25,192 nt of DNA from Chloroflexi bacterium RBG_16_60_22 (GCA_001796935.1 MGNX01000036.1:16739-41930), one strand, 5' to 3'. Counted from the stretch's first letter, positions 1-7,756 are shown. Made by a program: numbers and translations. Notes: a model not told the origin generated them from the sequence alone.

Positions 1-194
1 CCCGCATGGGCAGCGGCAAGGGCGCCACGGACCACTGGGTAGCCGTGGTCAGGGCGGGACGTATTATCTTCGAGATGGCAGGGGTGGGGGAAAAGGTGGC
101 CAAGGAGTCCATCCGCCTGGCCTCGCACAAGCTGCCCATCAAGACCAGGTTTGTGTTGAGGGAGAGCCTGACCGCCGCGGAGGCGACCAAATAA
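1..194 (+). CDS. rplP: 50S ribosomal protein L16, C-terminal part
   Basis: This is the 3' end of an L16 gene whose start lies left of the window. L16 binds 23S rRNA near the A site and helps position aminoacyl-tRNA in the large subunit. The visible frame is open from the left edge and contains the diagnostic RMGSGKG stretch, then WVAVV, FEMAGV and LPIKTRFV, which match the conserved C-terminal half of bacterial L16 in order and spacing. About 63 residues are present of a usual 135-145. It ends 12 bases before the preferred start of rpmC, as expected for the rplP-rpmC-rpsQ order of the S10 operon. Confidence 0.95.
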   Translation, partial: RMGSGKGATDHWVAVVRAGRIIFEMAGVGEKVAKESIRLASHKLPIKTRFVLRESLTAAEATK

Positions 195-198
195 GGAG
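193..198 (+). promoter_or_regulatory. Shine-Dalgarno site that decides the rpmC start
   Basis: AAGGAG overlaps the rplP stop codon. Two in-frame TTG codons follow, at 201 and 207. Spacing is only 2 bases to the first and 8 bases to the second, so the second is the likelier initiation codon. Confidence 0.6.
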
Positions 199-206
199 CC
201 TTGACG

Positions 207-404
207 TTGAGACTGAAAGAATTCAGGGACCTGAACGATAGTGATTTAAAGAAAACGCTGGAGGAATCCCACCAGGAGCTCTTCAACCTGCGCTTCCGCG
301 TGTCCACCAAGCAGCTGGTGAACCACCGGGAGCTGCGGCGGGTCAAGAAAAAGATTGCCCGGCTCAAGACCCTGCTCCACGAAAGGGAACTGGGCATAAG
401 GTAG
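207..404 (+). CDS. rpmC: 50S ribosomal protein L29
   Basis: L29 is a small two-helix protein on the large-subunit surface near the polypeptide exit tunnel, where it helps form the docking site for nascent-chain factors. The 65-residue product has the family pattern MRLKEFRDLND, ELFNLRFR, then a basic helix (HRELRRVKKKIARLKT). I place the start at TTG 207 because it sits 8 bases after a good Shine-Dalgarno site; TTG 201 would add two residues but leaves only 2 bases of spacing. The length is normal. It lies between rplP and rpsQ, its standard place. Confidence 0.93.
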   Translation: MRLKEFRDLNDSDLKKTLEESHQELFNLRFRVSTKQLVNHRELRRVKKKIARLKTLLHERELGIR

Positions 405-413
405 GACTTGGCG

Positions 414-698
414 ATGGAAGAAAAACGCAAGATAAGGGTCGGCAAGGTAGTCAGCGATAAGATGGACAAGACCGTGGTGGTGGAAGTGGACACGCCCTGG
501 AAACACCCGCTTTACAAGAAGACTATCCGGAGGGTGGTCAAGTACTACGCCCACGACGAGAAGAACCAGTGCCAGACCGGGGACACCGTCAGGATCGTGG
601 AGACCCGCCCCGTCTCCCGGCAGAAACACTGGAGGGTGGCGGAGATAGTCATCAAGGGAGAGGTAGCGGATATCCAACCCAAGGAGATAACGAACTAG
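414..698 (+). CDS. rpsQ: 30S ribosomal protein S17
   Basis: S17 is a primary 16S rRNA binding protein of the small-subunit body, with an OB fold. The 94-residue sequence carries the family landmarks GKVVSDKMDKTVVVEV near the N-terminus, KTIRRVVKYYAHDE in the middle, and GDTVRIVETRPVSRQKHWRV near the C-terminus. ATG 414 is preferred over TTG 408: AGGA at 403-406 is about 7 bases upstream of the ATG but almost abuts the TTG. It follows rpmC by 9 bases and precedes rplN, the normal order. Confidence 0.95.
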   Translation: MEEKRKIRVGKVVSDKMDKTVVVEVDTPWKHPLYKKTIRRVVKYYAHDEKNQCQTGDTVRIVETRPVSRQKHWRVAEIVIKGEVADIQPKEITN

Positions 699-716
699 GA
701 TTATGGTGTAACCGTC

Positions 717-1085
717 ATGATTCAGATGCAGACCAGGTTAAGGGTAGCCGATAACACCGGGGCGCGGGAAATCATGTGCATCAACGTGCTCGGCGGCACG
801 CGGCGCAAATACGCTCACATCGGGGATATCATCGTGGCCTCGGTCAAGAAGGCCATCCCCAACGCGGGCACCAAGAAGGGTGACGTCGTCCGGGCGGTCA
901 TTGTCCGCACGTCCCAGCCCTACCGGCGTCCCGACGGCTCGTACATCAAGTTCGATGAAAACGCGGCGGTGATTTTAACGGACAAGAATAACCCCAAGGG
1001 GACACGCATTTTCGGGCCGGTGGCCAGGGAGCTGCGGGACAAGAACTACACCAAGATTATCTCCCTGGCGCCCGAGGTATTATAA
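717..1085 (+). CDS. rplN: 50S ribosomal protein L14
   Basis: L14 binds 23S rRNA and sits at the subunit interface, where it makes an inter-subunit bridge. The product is 122 residues, the usual bacterial length, and starts MIQMQTRLRVADNTGA, which is close to invariant in the family. KKGDVVRAVIVRT and the C-terminal ARELRDKNYTKIISLAPEVL are also typical. No strong Shine-Dalgarno sequence stands directly ahead of the ATG, so coupling to rpsQ translation is possible. It lies between rpsQ and rplX as in most bacteria. Confidence 0.97.
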   Translation: MIQMQTRLRVADNTGAREIMCINVLGGTRRKYAHIGDIIVASVKKAIPNAGTKKGDVVRAVIVRTSQPYRRPDGSYIKFDENAAVILTDKNNPKGTRIFGPVARELRDKNYTKIISLAPEVL

Positions 1086-1099
1086 AGGCAGAAACGATT

Positions 1100-1411
1100 A
1101 TGAAGATAAGGAAAGACGATACGGTGCTGGTTATCGCCGGTAAGGATAAGGGGAAAAAGGGCAAGGTACGCTTTGCCCACCCCCGCAAGCAGGAGATAAT
1201 CGTCGAGGGCGTTAACTTCATCAAGAAGCACTCCAAGGCCAGAGGGGCCGCGAGGCAGGCGGGGATAATCGACCTCGAAGCGCCGCTCCACGTCTCCAAC
1301 GTCATGCTGCTCTGCGATAAGTGCAGCAAGCCCGGCCGCATCGGCTTTCAGAAGCTGGAGGACGGCCGGCGGGTAAGGTTCTGCCGCGCCTGCCGCGAGG
1401 TGATTGATTAA
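1100..1411 (+). CDS. rplX: 50S ribosomal protein L24, Cys4 variant
   Basis: L24 is an assembly initiator of the large subunit. Residues 3-35 form the KOW-type domain (DDTVLVIAGKDKGKKGKV), followed by the conserved VEGVNF. The C-terminal third is distinctive: C72-x2-C75 and C95-x2-C98 flank a short beta hairpin (RIGFQKLEDGRRVRF). This arrangement looks like a zinc ribbon, and a Cys-containing tail is known in some bacterial L24 proteins but is absent from E. coli L24. Zinc binding here is inferred from the cysteine spacing. The length of 103 residues is normal. Its stop codon directly abuts the rplE ATG. Confidence 0.95.
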   Translation: MKIRKDDTVLVIAGKDKGKKGKVRFAHPRKQEIIVEGVNFIKKHSKARGAARQAGIIDLEAPLHVSNVMLLCDKCSKPGRIGFQKLEDGRRVRFCRACREVID

Positions 1412-1960
1412 ATGGCCAGACTGAAAGAGAAATACCGGAAGGAAGCGGTGCCCCGCCTGATGGAGATTTGCGGCTATAAGAACGTGATGCAGGTGCCGCG
1501 CCTGGAGAAGATAGTGCTCAACATCGGGCTGGGGGAGGCCATCACCAACGCCAAGGCGCTGGAAGCGGCGGAGGCCGACCTGGTGGCCATCTGCGGGCAG
1601 CACCCGGTGACCACCCGCGCCAAGAAATCAATCGCCGCTTTCCGGCTGAGAGAGGGGATGCCCATCGGCCTTAAGGTGACCCTGCGCGGCCAGCGCATGT
1701 GGGACTTCTTCGATAAGCTGGTCAACGCGGTGCTCCCCCGCATGCACGAGTTCCAGGGGGTCTCACCGGACGCCTTCGACGGGCGGGGCAACTACACGCT
1801 GGGACTCAAGGAGCAGATACTCTTCCCCGAGATAGACTACGACAAGATTGACAAAGTACGCGGCCTGGAGATATGCATTGTCACCAACGCCGCCACGGAC
1901 GAGGACGGCCGGCACCTGCTGGAGCTGCTGGGAATGCCGTTCGCCAAGGATGGAGCTTAG
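1412..1960 (+). CDS. rplE: 50S ribosomal protein L5
   Basis: L5 binds 5S rRNA in the central protuberance and contacts P-site tRNA and S13. The product is 182 residues, typical for the family, with KIVLNIGLGEA near residue 33, TTRAKKSIAAFRLREGMPIG in the middle, and LKEQILFPEIDYDKID towards the end. The ATG follows the rplX stop with no gap, so translation is probably coupled. The C-terminal LLELLGMPF is a standard L5 ending. Confidence 0.97.
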   Translation: MARLKEKYRKEAVPRLMEICGYKNVMQVPRLEKIVLNIGLGEAITNAKALEAAEADLVAICGQHPVTTRAKKSIAAFRLREGMPIGLKVTLRGQRMWDFFDKLVNAVLPRMHEFQGVSPDAFDGRGNYTLGLKEQILFPEIDYDKIDKVRGLEICIVTNAATDEDGRHLLELLGMPFAKDGA

Positions 1961-1961
1961 T

Positions 1962-2147
1962 ATGGCCAAAAAATCGTTGATAGCCAAGTCCAAGCGCCCC
2001 CCGAAGTACCCGGCGCGGCAGCATAACCGCTGCCAGCTCTGCGGACGGCCCAGGGCCTTTATCCGCAAGTTCGGCGTGTGCCGGATTTGTTTCCGCAAGC
2101 TGGCCCTCGAGGCGCAGTTGCCGGGAGTGAAAAAATCCAGCTGGTAA
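1962..2147 (+). CDS. rpsN: 30S ribosomal protein S14, zinc-binding (type Z)
   Basis: S14 lies in the head of the small subunit near the decoding side. This 61-residue protein is the short zinc-binding form: C24-x2-C27 and C40-x2-C43 (RCQLC and VCRIC) supply a complete Cys4 site, and the ending GVKKSSW is characteristic. The ATG follows the rplE stop by one base. A longer reading of the same frame from upstream (1848) is not needed and would run inside rplE. No zinc-free paralogue is visible in this window. Confidence 0.96.
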   Translation: MAKKSLIAKSKRPPKYPARQHNRCQLCGRPRAFIRKFGVCRICFRKLALEAQLPGVKKSSW

Positions 2148-2169
2148 GCTGAAGAAGGAAAAGGTTGAG

Positions 2170-2568
2170 ATGAGTGTCACCGACCCGATTGCCGATATGC
2201 TGACGAGAATCCGCAACGCCATCATGGTGAGGCATGACAGCGTGCTGGTGCCGGCCTCCAAGATAAAGCTTTCCATCGCCCGCATCCTCAAGGAGGAAGG
2301 ATTCATCGCCGACTACGAGGTGGTGCGGGGCAAACCGCACCGGTCCATCAAGATTCTCCTGAGGTACTTCGACGACAGCAAGCCGGCCATCTCGGGGCTG
2401 AAGCGCGTCAGCAAGCCGGGACTGAGGGTCTACGTGCAGAAGAAGGAAATCCCGCGCGTGTACGGCGGCCTCGGCATCGCCATCGTTTCCACGCCCCAGG
2501 GCGTCAGGACAGGCCAACAGGCCTGGCGGCAGGGGGCCGGCGGCGAGCTGCTGTGCTACGTTTGGTAA
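2170..2568 (+). CDS. rpsH: 30S ribosomal protein S8
   Basis: S8 is a primary binding protein of the 16S rRNA central domain, and in E. coli it also represses the spc operon by binding its mRNA. The 132-residue product opens with DPIADMLTRIRNA, the family signature, and ends GAGGELLCYVW, which is nearly invariant. The middle contains KHRSIKI-like and SKPGLRVY segments in the expected order. It sits in its usual place between rpsN and rplF. I saw no obvious S8-target hairpin in the plus-strand sequence around rplE, but I could not fold it computationally. Confidence 0.96.
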   Translation: MSVTDPIADMLTRIRNAIMVRHDSVLVPASKIKLSIARILKEEGFIADYEVVRGKPHRSIKILLRYFDDSKPAISGLKRVSKPGLRVYVQKKEIPRVYGGLGIAIVSTPQGVRTGQQAWRQGAGGELLCYVW

Positions 2569-2584
2569 TAACCCGGAGTAAGAT

Positions 2585-3133
2585 ATGTCCAGAATAGGTA
2601 AAATGCCGATTAAAGTACCGTCCGGGGTGACGGTGAATATCAGGGGGCAGAACGTGACGGTGAAGGGCCCCAAGGGGGAGCTCAGCCGCTCCCTCCCCGC
2701 CGAAATGCTCGTCAAGCTGGAAGGCGCTGTCCTGACCGTCAGCCGCCCCAGCGACGACCAGAAGCACCGGGCCTACCACGGGCTGACGCGGAGTCTGCTG
2801 GCCAACATGGTGGACGGCGTGTCCAAAGGCTTTGAGAAAACGCTGGAAATCGTGGGGGTGGGCTTCCGCGCCGAGAAATCCGGCGAGAGCCTGATGCTCC
2901 GCATGGGCTTCTCCCATACCGTAGAGGTGAAACCCCTGCCGGGTATCACCCTGAACGTGGAAGGCAACAACCGCATCAAGGTCAGCGGTATCAACCGGGA
3001 AGACGTCGGCCAGATGGCCGCTCAAATCAAGGCCGTCCGCCCGCCCGATGCCTACAAGGGCAAGGGCATCCGTTACGCCGGAGAGATAGTCCACCTTAAA
3101 CCGGGCAAGGCCGGTAAGGTGGTGGGGAAGTAA
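2585..3133 (+). CDS. rplF: 50S ribosomal protein L6
   Basis: L6 binds 23S rRNA near the factor-binding region and has two tandem alpha-beta domains. The 182-residue sequence starts MSRIGKMPIKVPSGV and carries VKGPKGELSR at about residues 28-37. The second domain contains GVGFRAE and ends with the signature PDAYKGKGIRYAGE at about residues 153-166. Length and domain order are normal. It is 4 bases upstream of rplR. Confidence 0.97.
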   Translation: MSRIGKMPIKVPSGVTVNIRGQNVTVKGPKGELSRSLPAEMLVKLEGAVLTVSRPSDDQKHRAYHGLTRSLLANMVDGVSKGFEKTLEIVGVGFRAEKSGESLMLRMGFSHTVEVKPLPGITLNVEGNNRIKVSGINREDVGQMAAQIKAVRPPDAYKGKGIRYAGEIVHLKPGKAGKVVGK

Positions 3134-3137
3134 TAAG

Positions 3138-3503
3138 ATGAAAAAGTCTGAAACCAGGGAAGCGCGCCTCCGCCGGCACCGCCGGGTCAGGGAGAAGCTG
3201 AGCGGCACCGGTGACCGGCCCCGCCTCTGCATCTTCCGCAGCCTGAACCATATCTACGCCCAGGTAATCGACGACGTCAAGGGGCAGACCCTGGCCACCG
3301 CTTCCAGCCTCGACGACGAGATAAGTAACGATTCCAAGGGCAAGACGAAGACGGGCCGCGCCGAGATGGTGGGGGAGCTCCTGGCCAGGCGCGCCAGGGA
3401 AAAGAAAATAATGCAGGTAGCCTTCGACCGCGGCGGCTTCCAGTACCACGGTCGGGTTAAAGCGCTGGCGGAAGCCGCCCGCAAGGGTGGCCTCAAGTTC
3501 TAA
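3138..3503 (+). CDS. rplR: 50S ribosomal protein L18
   Basis: L18 binds 5S rRNA together with L5 and L25 and helps fix it in the central protuberance. The 121-residue product has a basic N-terminal tail rich in Arg and Lys, then RPRLCIFRSLNHIYAQVIDD, which is the family core, and ends VAFDRGGFQYHGRVKALAEAA RKGGLKF when read across one short space I add here for length. The glycine-rich ending is typical. It starts 4 bases after the rplF stop. Confidence 0.96.
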   Translation: MKKSETREARLRRHRRVREKLSGTGDRPRLCIFRSLNHIYAQVIDDVKGQTLATASSLDDEISNDSKGKTKTGRAEMVGELLARRAREKKIMQVAFDRGGFQYHGRVKALAEAARKGGLKF

Positions 3504-3523
3504 GAGAGGACGATGCACGTCAG

Positions 3524-4048
3524 ATGAAGCAGCCATTGAGCAGGATAGACCCGGTGGAGCTGAACCTTAACGATAAGCTCATCGATGTCAACCGCGTCGC
3601 CAAGGTGATGAAGGGGGGCAAGCGCCTCCGCTTCAGCGCCCTGGTGGTCACCGGTGACGGCGAGGGACACGTCGGGCTGGGCATCGGCAAGGCCAACGAG
3701 GTGCCCGCGGCGATAAGCAAGGGCGGCGCCCAGGCCCGGAAGAACCTTATCAAGGTCCCGCTGGTGGGGACGACCATCCCCCATGAAATCACGGTGGACT
3801 TCGGGGCGGCCACCGTCCTGCTCAAACCGGCCGCGCCCGGCACCGGCGTCATCGCCGGCGGCAGCGTCCGCGCCGTGCTGGAGGCCGCCGGAATCAAGGA
3901 TATCTTAACGAAATCGCTCGGCACCGCTAACCACATCAACGTGGCCAAGGCGACCATGAAGGCGCTCACCGAGCTGAGAAACCCACCGGAAGAACTGGCC
4001 CGGCGCAAGGCGAACATCAGAACCGAGGAGGCCAAGCCCGTTGAGTAA
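3524..4048 (+). CDS. rpsE: 30S ribosomal protein S5
   Basis: S5 lies on the solvent face of the small subunit near the mRNA entry channel and affects decoding accuracy. The 174-residue protein has the double-stranded-RNA-binding N-terminal domain with RVAKVMKGGKRLRFSALVV and GDGEGHVGLGIGKANEVP, then the C-terminal fold with GVIAGGSVRAVLEAAGI and DILTKSLGTANHINVAKAT. All are family signatures. The Shine-Dalgarno candidate (GAGAGGA, 3504-3510) is about 13 bases from this ATG, a little far. The last 8 bases overlap the start of rpmD. Confidence 0.96.
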   Translation: MKQPLSRIDPVELNLNDKLIDVNRVAKVMKGGKRLRFSALVVTGDGEGHVGLGIGKANEVPAAISKGGAQARKNLIKVPLVGTTIPHEITVDFGAATVLLKPAAPGTGVIAGGSVRAVLEAAGIKDILTKSLGTANHINVAKATMKALTELRNPPEELARRKANIRTEEAKPVE

Positions 4049-4235
4049 GCTGCGCATTACCCTGGTCAAGAGCGGCATCGGCTACGAGAAGAGCCAGAAG
4101 CGGACCCTGGCGGCGCTGGGTTTTCACCGGCTGAACCAGAGCGTCGTCCACGAGGACAACAACGCCATCAGGGGTATGATAAACAAGGTGAGACACCTGG
4201 TCAAAGTGGAGGAAGAGATTGGTCAAGCAGAATGA
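4041..4235 (+). CDS. rpmD: 50S ribosomal protein L30
   Basis: L30 is a small large-subunit protein that binds 23S rRNA. The product is 64 residues: LRITLVKSGIGYEKSQKRTL, then GFHRLNQSVVHEDN and a C-terminal helix with VRHLVKVEEE, all typical. It starts with TTG 8 bases inside the rpsE reading frame, with AGGAGG at 4026-4031 placed 9 bases upstream. Its end overlaps rplO by 17 bases. It occupies the standard position between rpsE and rplO. Confidence 0.94.
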   Translation: MSKLRITLVKSGIGYEKSQKRTLAALGFHRLNQSVVHEDNNAIRGMINKVRHLVKVEEEIGQAE

Positions 4236-4686
4236 CATATCTCCGGCGCCCGGCGCCCGGCGTGCCAGCAAGAGGGTAGGCCGGGGCAACGGCAGCGGGC
4301 ACGGCACCTATTCTGGCCGCGGCTGCAAGGGCCAGAAGTCCCGCGCCGGCTACAAGATGCGGCCCGGCTTCGAGGGCGGGCAGCTGCCATTAATCAAGCG
4401 CCTGCCGCGGAAGCGCGGTTTCACCAATATCTTCCGCACGGAGTACAGCACCGTCAGCATCGGGGCGCTGGGTGCCTTCGATTCCGGCAGCGAGGTGACG
4501 CCGGAGAGGCTGGCCGCCACCGGCATTATCAAGACGCTGCATAAACCCGTAAAAATACTGGCCGACGGCGATATCAAGCACCCGCTGACGGTCAGGGCGC
4601 ATAAGTTTTCGGCATCGGCCAGGGCCAAGATAGAGAAGGCCGGGGGCAAGGCTGAGGAGGTAGAGTATGCGGCAAAGGCCGAGTAG
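4219..4686 (+). CDS. rplO: 50S ribosomal protein L15
   Basis: L15 binds 23S rRNA late in large-subunit assembly. The 155-residue product opens with the family pattern DISPAPGARRASKRVGRGNG and continues GHGTYSGRGCKGQKSRAG and FEGGQLPLIKRLPRKRGF, the extended arginine- and glycine-rich N-terminal half that threads into the rRNA. The start is TTG 4219, six bases after GGAGG (4208-4212) and inside rpmD. The encoded N-terminus lines up with other L15 proteins, which supports this start. It overlaps secY by 20 bases, so translation of rpmD, rplO and secY is probably coupled. Confidence 0.95.
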   Translation: MVKQNDISPAPGARRASKRVGRGNGSGHGTYSGRGCKGQKSRAGYKMRPGFEGGQLPLIKRLPRKRGFTNIFRTEYSTVSIGALGAFDSGSEVTPERLAATGIIKTLHKPVKILADGDIKHPLTVRAHKFSASARAKIEKAGGKAEEVEYAAKAE

Positions 4687-5977
4687 ACCCAGGCTCCTGC
4701 AGGCCATGCTCGATGCCTTCAGCCTGCCAGACCTGCGGCGCCGCATCCTGATTACCATCGGCATCCTGGTAATCTTCCGCTTCATCGCCCACGTGCCGTT
4801 GCCCGGGGTGAACCTTCAGGCTTTGCAGGACCTCTTCGAGGGCAACGCCCTGCTGGGTATGCTCGACCTGTTCAGCGGCGGCGCCATGAGGCAGTTCAGC
4901 GTGGCGGCGATGGGCGTTTACCCGTACATCACGGCTTCTATCATCATGATACTGCTGGTGCCGGCCATCCCGCGGCTGCAGGCCCTCTCCCAGGAGGGGG
5001 AATCCGGCCGTAACAAGATTAACCTGATTACCCACTGGCTCACCGTGCCGCTGGCCGGTCTCTCCGGCTACGGGCAGCTCGTGCTGCTCCAGCGCGCCGG
5101 GGCGGTCGCCGGCGCCAACCCCCTGCCCACCGTCACCATCGTGATTTCGTTAATCGCCGGCACCATCTTCCTGGTCTGGCTGGGAGAGCTCATCACGGAG
5201 TACGGCATCGGCAACGGCATCTCCATCATCATCTTCGGGGGCATCGTCGCCGGCCTGCCGCAGCTCATCGGCGAGGGATTCCTGGCCAAGGAAAACTTCA
5301 CGGGGCTGTTCGTCTACCTGGTCATCGTCCTGATTACCGTGGTGCTGATTGTCATCTTCACCGAGGCGCACCGCCGCATCCCGGTACAGTACGCCCGCAG
5401 CGTCTTCCGGGGCGGCCGCATGTACCGCCAATCAGGCTCCACCCATATCCCCATGAGGGTCAACAGCTCCGGCATGATACCGCTCATCTTCGCCATGTCC
5501 GTGGTGCTCTTCCCGGGCATCGTCGCCAGCTACTTCGCCCACCCCGACCAGCCGGGCTTCGCCGATACGATTGTCCGGTGGTTCAACCCGAGCACCGCCC
5601 TGCCGGTGGGCGCATTTTACTGGGTTTTTTACTTTATTTTGGCGGTGGGTTTCACCTTCTTCTACACGATGGTGACCTACCAGCAGCAGGACCTGCCCGG
5701 CACGCTGCAGAAACAGGGCGGCTTCATCCCCGGGATACGGCCGGGGAAGAACACGGCCACCTATCTCAGCGGCGTCATCAACCGGATTACCTGGGCGGGA
5801 GCGCTGTTCCTGGCCTTCGTGGCGGTGATGCCTTTCCTGGCCAGGACGTTTACCAACGTCCAGCAGATACAGCTTTCCAGCCTGGGCATGCTCATCGTGG
5901 TGGGCGTGGTGCTGGATACCATGAAACAGCTCGAGGCGCAGCTGGTCATGCGGCGCTATGAAGGGTTTATCAAGTAA
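4667..5977 (+). CDS. secY: Protein translocase channel subunit SecY
   Basis: SecY forms the protein-conducting channel in the cytoplasmic membrane with SecE and SecG. The 436-residue product has ten hydrophobic stretches, as expected, beginning with RRRILITIGILVIFRFIAHV. Landmarks include GVYPYITASIIM near residue 84, GIGNGISIIIFGGIVAGLP near residue 182, VNSSGMIPLIFA near residue 262, QKQGGFIPGIRPGKNTATYL near residue 348, and the C-terminal DTMKQLEAQLVMRRYEGFIK. ATG 4667 has GAGGAGG 6 bases upstream. An internal ATG at 4706 is possible but lacks such a site. It ends in a one-base overlap with adk (TAATG). Confidence 0.97.
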   Translation: MRQRPSRPRLLQAMLDAFSLPDLRRRILITIGILVIFRFIAHVPLPGVNLQALQDLFEGNALLGMLDLFSGGAMRQFSVAAMGVYPYITASIIMILLVPAIPRLQALSQEGESGRNKINLITHWLTVPLAGLSGYGQLVLLQRAGAVAGANPLPTVTIVISLIAGTIFLVWLGELITEYGIGNGISIIIFGGIVAGLPQLIGEGFLAKENFTGLFVYLVIVLITVVLIVIFTEAHRRIPVQYARSVFRGGRMYRQSGSTHIPMRVNSSGMIPLIFAMSVVLFPGIVASYFAHPDQPGFADTIVRWFNPSTALPVGAFYWVFYFILAVGFTFFYTMVTYQQQDLPGTLQKQGGFIPGIRPGKNTATYLSGVINRITWAGALFLAFVAVMPFLARTFTNVQQIQLSSLGMLIVVGVVLDTMKQLEAQLVMRRYEGFIK

Positions 5978-6618
5978 TGTATATTATTCTGCTGGGGGCC
6001 CCCGGGGCGGGCAAGGGAACGCAGGCCGTCATGATGGCGGAGAAGCTGAAGCTGGTGCAGGTTGCCTCCGGCGACCTCTTCCGGCAGGCCCTGGCGCAGC
6101 AGACCGGGCTTGGCAAGAAGGCCAAGGGGTACATGGAGAAGGGGCAGCTCGTCCCGGACGAGATAACGATACAGATGGTGCTGGAGAGGCTGGCCAGGCC
6201 GGACGTCAAGAACGGGGCCATCCTCGACGGGTTTCCGCGGAATATCCAGCAGGCGAAGGCCCTGGACAAGGCCCTGGCGGCGCAGGGGAAGAAAATCGAT
6301 AAGGCGGTCTATATCAAGGTATCTGAGGGAGAGCTGTTAAAAAGGTTGGGCGGACGCTGGATTTGCCGCAACTGCCAGGCGCCCTACCACGAGGTCGATT
6401 CCCCGCCCCGGGCCAAGGGGAAGTGCGACCGCTGCGGGGGCGAGCTTTACCAGCGCGCCGACGACAATGTGACGACGGTCAAAAAACGGCTGGAGGTCTA
6501 TTTTGCCGAGACATCCCCTCTCATCGACTCTTATAAGCGGGCGGGCAAGCTGCTGGAGATTCAGGGCGAGGGCAGCGCGGCCGATGTTAACGGGCGGATA
6601 GTCGCCGCCCTGCGCTAG
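5977..6618 (+). CDS. adk: Adenylate kinase with zinc-type LID
   Basis: Adenylate kinase interconverts ATP plus AMP and two ADP in the cytoplasm. The 213-residue product has the P-loop GAPGAGKGT at 7-15, the AMP-binding SGDLFR at 31-36 and DGFPRN at 84-89. Its LID domain is the long form with a Cys4 set at C130, C133, C150 and C153, which in characterised Gram-positive enzymes binds structural zinc; the zinc is inferred here. Start ATG overlaps the secY stop by one base. The secY-adk-map order is common in bacteria. Confidence 0.97.
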   Translation: MYIILLGAPGAGKGTQAVMMAEKLKLVQVASGDLFRQALAQQTGLGKKAKGYMEKGQLVPDEITIQMVLERLARPDVKNGAILDGFPRNIQQAKALDKALAAQGKKIDKAVYIKVSEGELLKRLGGRWICRNCQAPYHEVDSPPRAKGKCDRCGGELYQRADDNVTTVKKRLEVYFAETSPLIDSYKRAGKLLEIQGEGSAADVNGRIVAALR

Positions 6619-6637
6619 GGTGGGGGAAAGCCACCGT

Positions 6638-7414
6638 ATGGGCATCATTATAAAGAGTGAAAAAGAGATAGCCGTCATGCGGCAGGCTGGAAAAATTGTG
6701 GCGGAAGTGCTTAGAATAGTAAGCCGGCAGGTAAAACCGGGTATGAAAACAAGGGAGCTTGATATCATCGCCGAGAGGGAACTGAAGAATCGGGGGGCCA
6801 GGTCATCGTTCAAGGGCTACCGCGGCTTTCCGGCCAATCTCTGCGTGTCCGTCAACGACGAGATAGTGCACGGGATTCCGGGAGACCGGGTGCTGAAGAA
6901 CGGGGACGTCGTCTCGCTGGACTTCGGCGTTATTTACGAAGGCTTCCAGGGCGATGCCGCAGTGACCGTACCGGTCGGCGAGGCCAGCCCGGAGGCCCGG
7001 CGTCTCATCGCCACCACGCGGGAGGCGCTGGAAAGCGGCATCGCCGCGGCGCGCGCCGGGGCGGCGCTGGGCGACGTTTCCGCGGCCATCCAGGACTACG
7101 CCGAGGCGAGGGGCTACTCGGTGGTGCGGGAATACACCGGCCACGGCATCGGCCGGGAGATGCACGAGGAGCCGCAGATACCCAACTGCACCGAACCGCC
7201 CTACGGGTTGAAGCCCGGGATGGGCCCGGTGCTGAAAAAGGGGATGACGCTGGCCCTCGAGCCCATGCTGAACACCGGCGACTGGCATACGCGGGTGGCC
7301 ACCGACCGCTGGACGGTGCTCACCGCCGACGGCGGTCTTTCGGCGCACTTTGAGCATACCATCGCCATTGACGATACTGAACCGGAGGTGTTGACCAGGG
7401 GAGTTTATGCCTAA
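6638..7414 (+). CDS. map: Methionine aminopeptidase, type I
   Basis: This enzyme removes the initiator methionine from new proteins. The 258-residue product has the five dinuclear-metal ligands of the family: D95 in SLDFG, D106 in FQGDAAVT, H169 in YTGHGIG, E208 in ALEPM and E239 in HFEHTIAI, plus the substrate-site histidines H78 and H176. I choose ATG 6638, giving MGIIIKSEKEIAVMRQAG, the usual family N-terminus, behind the purine-rich GGGGGAAAG. GTG 6620 would add six residues (MGESHR) and abuts the adk stop. There is no N-terminal zinc-finger or SH3-like extension. The last 8 bases overlap infA. Confidence 0.96.
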   Translation: MGIIIKSEKEIAVMRQAGKIVAEVLRIVSRQVKPGMKTRELDIIAERELKNRGARSSFKGYRGFPANLCVSVNDEIVHGIPGDRVLKNGDVVSLDFGVIYEGFQGDAAVTVPVGEASPEARRLIATTREALESGIAAARAGAALGDVSAAIQDYAEARGYSVVREYTGHGIGREMHEEPQIPNCTEPPYGLKPGMGPVLKKGMTLALEPMLNTGDWHTRVATDRWTVLTADGGLSAHFEHTIAIDDTEPEVLTRGVYA

Positions 7415-7625
7415 GAAAGAGGCCATCGAGGTGGAAGGGACGGTAGTGGAAGCGCTACCTAATGCCATGTTCCGCGTCGAGCTACCCAACAAGCACGAGG
7501 TGCTGGCCCATATCTCGGGCAAGATAAGAATGCACTATATCAGGGTCCTGCCCGGGGACAAGGTCCTCATCGAGCTGTCACCCTATGACCTGAAGCGGGG
7601 CAGAATCACCTACCGGCTCAAGTAA
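7407..7625 (+). CDS. infA: Translation initiation factor IF-1
   Basis: IF-1 occupies the ribosomal A site during initiation. The 72-residue product is full length with the single S1-like OB domain: EVEGTVVEALPNAMFRVEL, then LAHISGKIRMHYIRVLPGDK and ELSPYDLKRGRITYRLK. These are near-invariant in the family. The start overlaps the map stop region by 8 bases. It is followed by rpmJ and rpsM, the usual order where the spc block joins the alpha block. Confidence 0.97.
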   Translation: MPKKEAIEVEGTVVEALPNAMFRVELPNKHEVLAHISGKIRMHYIRVLPGDKVLIELSPYDLKRGRITYRLK

Positions 7626-7642
7626 GGTAAAGGTAAAAGATT

Positions 7643-7756
7643 ATGAAAGTCAGGGCTTCCGTCAAAGTAAGGTGTGATAAGTGCAAGGTGGTAAAACGCC
7701 GGGGCGTGCTCCGGATTATCTGCAGCAACCCGAAGCATAAGCAGCGGCAGGGATAG
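7643..7756 (+). CDS. rpmJ: 50S ribosomal protein L36, zinc type
   Basis: L36 is the smallest large-subunit protein and stabilises 23S rRNA in the lower part of the subunit. The reading frame encodes 37 residues beginning MKVRASVKVRCDKCKVVKRR and ending in a KHKQRQG tail. C11, C14, C27 and H32 complete the CCCH zinc site of the standard form. Upstream AAGGTAA-type purine sequence can serve as ribosome binding site. It lies between infA and rpsM in the canonical place. Confidence 0.96.
   Translation: MKVRASVKVRCDKCKVVKRRGVLRIICSNPKHKQRQG

Noticed and set aside
2504..3232. 242-codon minus-strand frame opposite rplF and rplR
   Set aside because: Antisense to two certain ribosomal genes and without family features.
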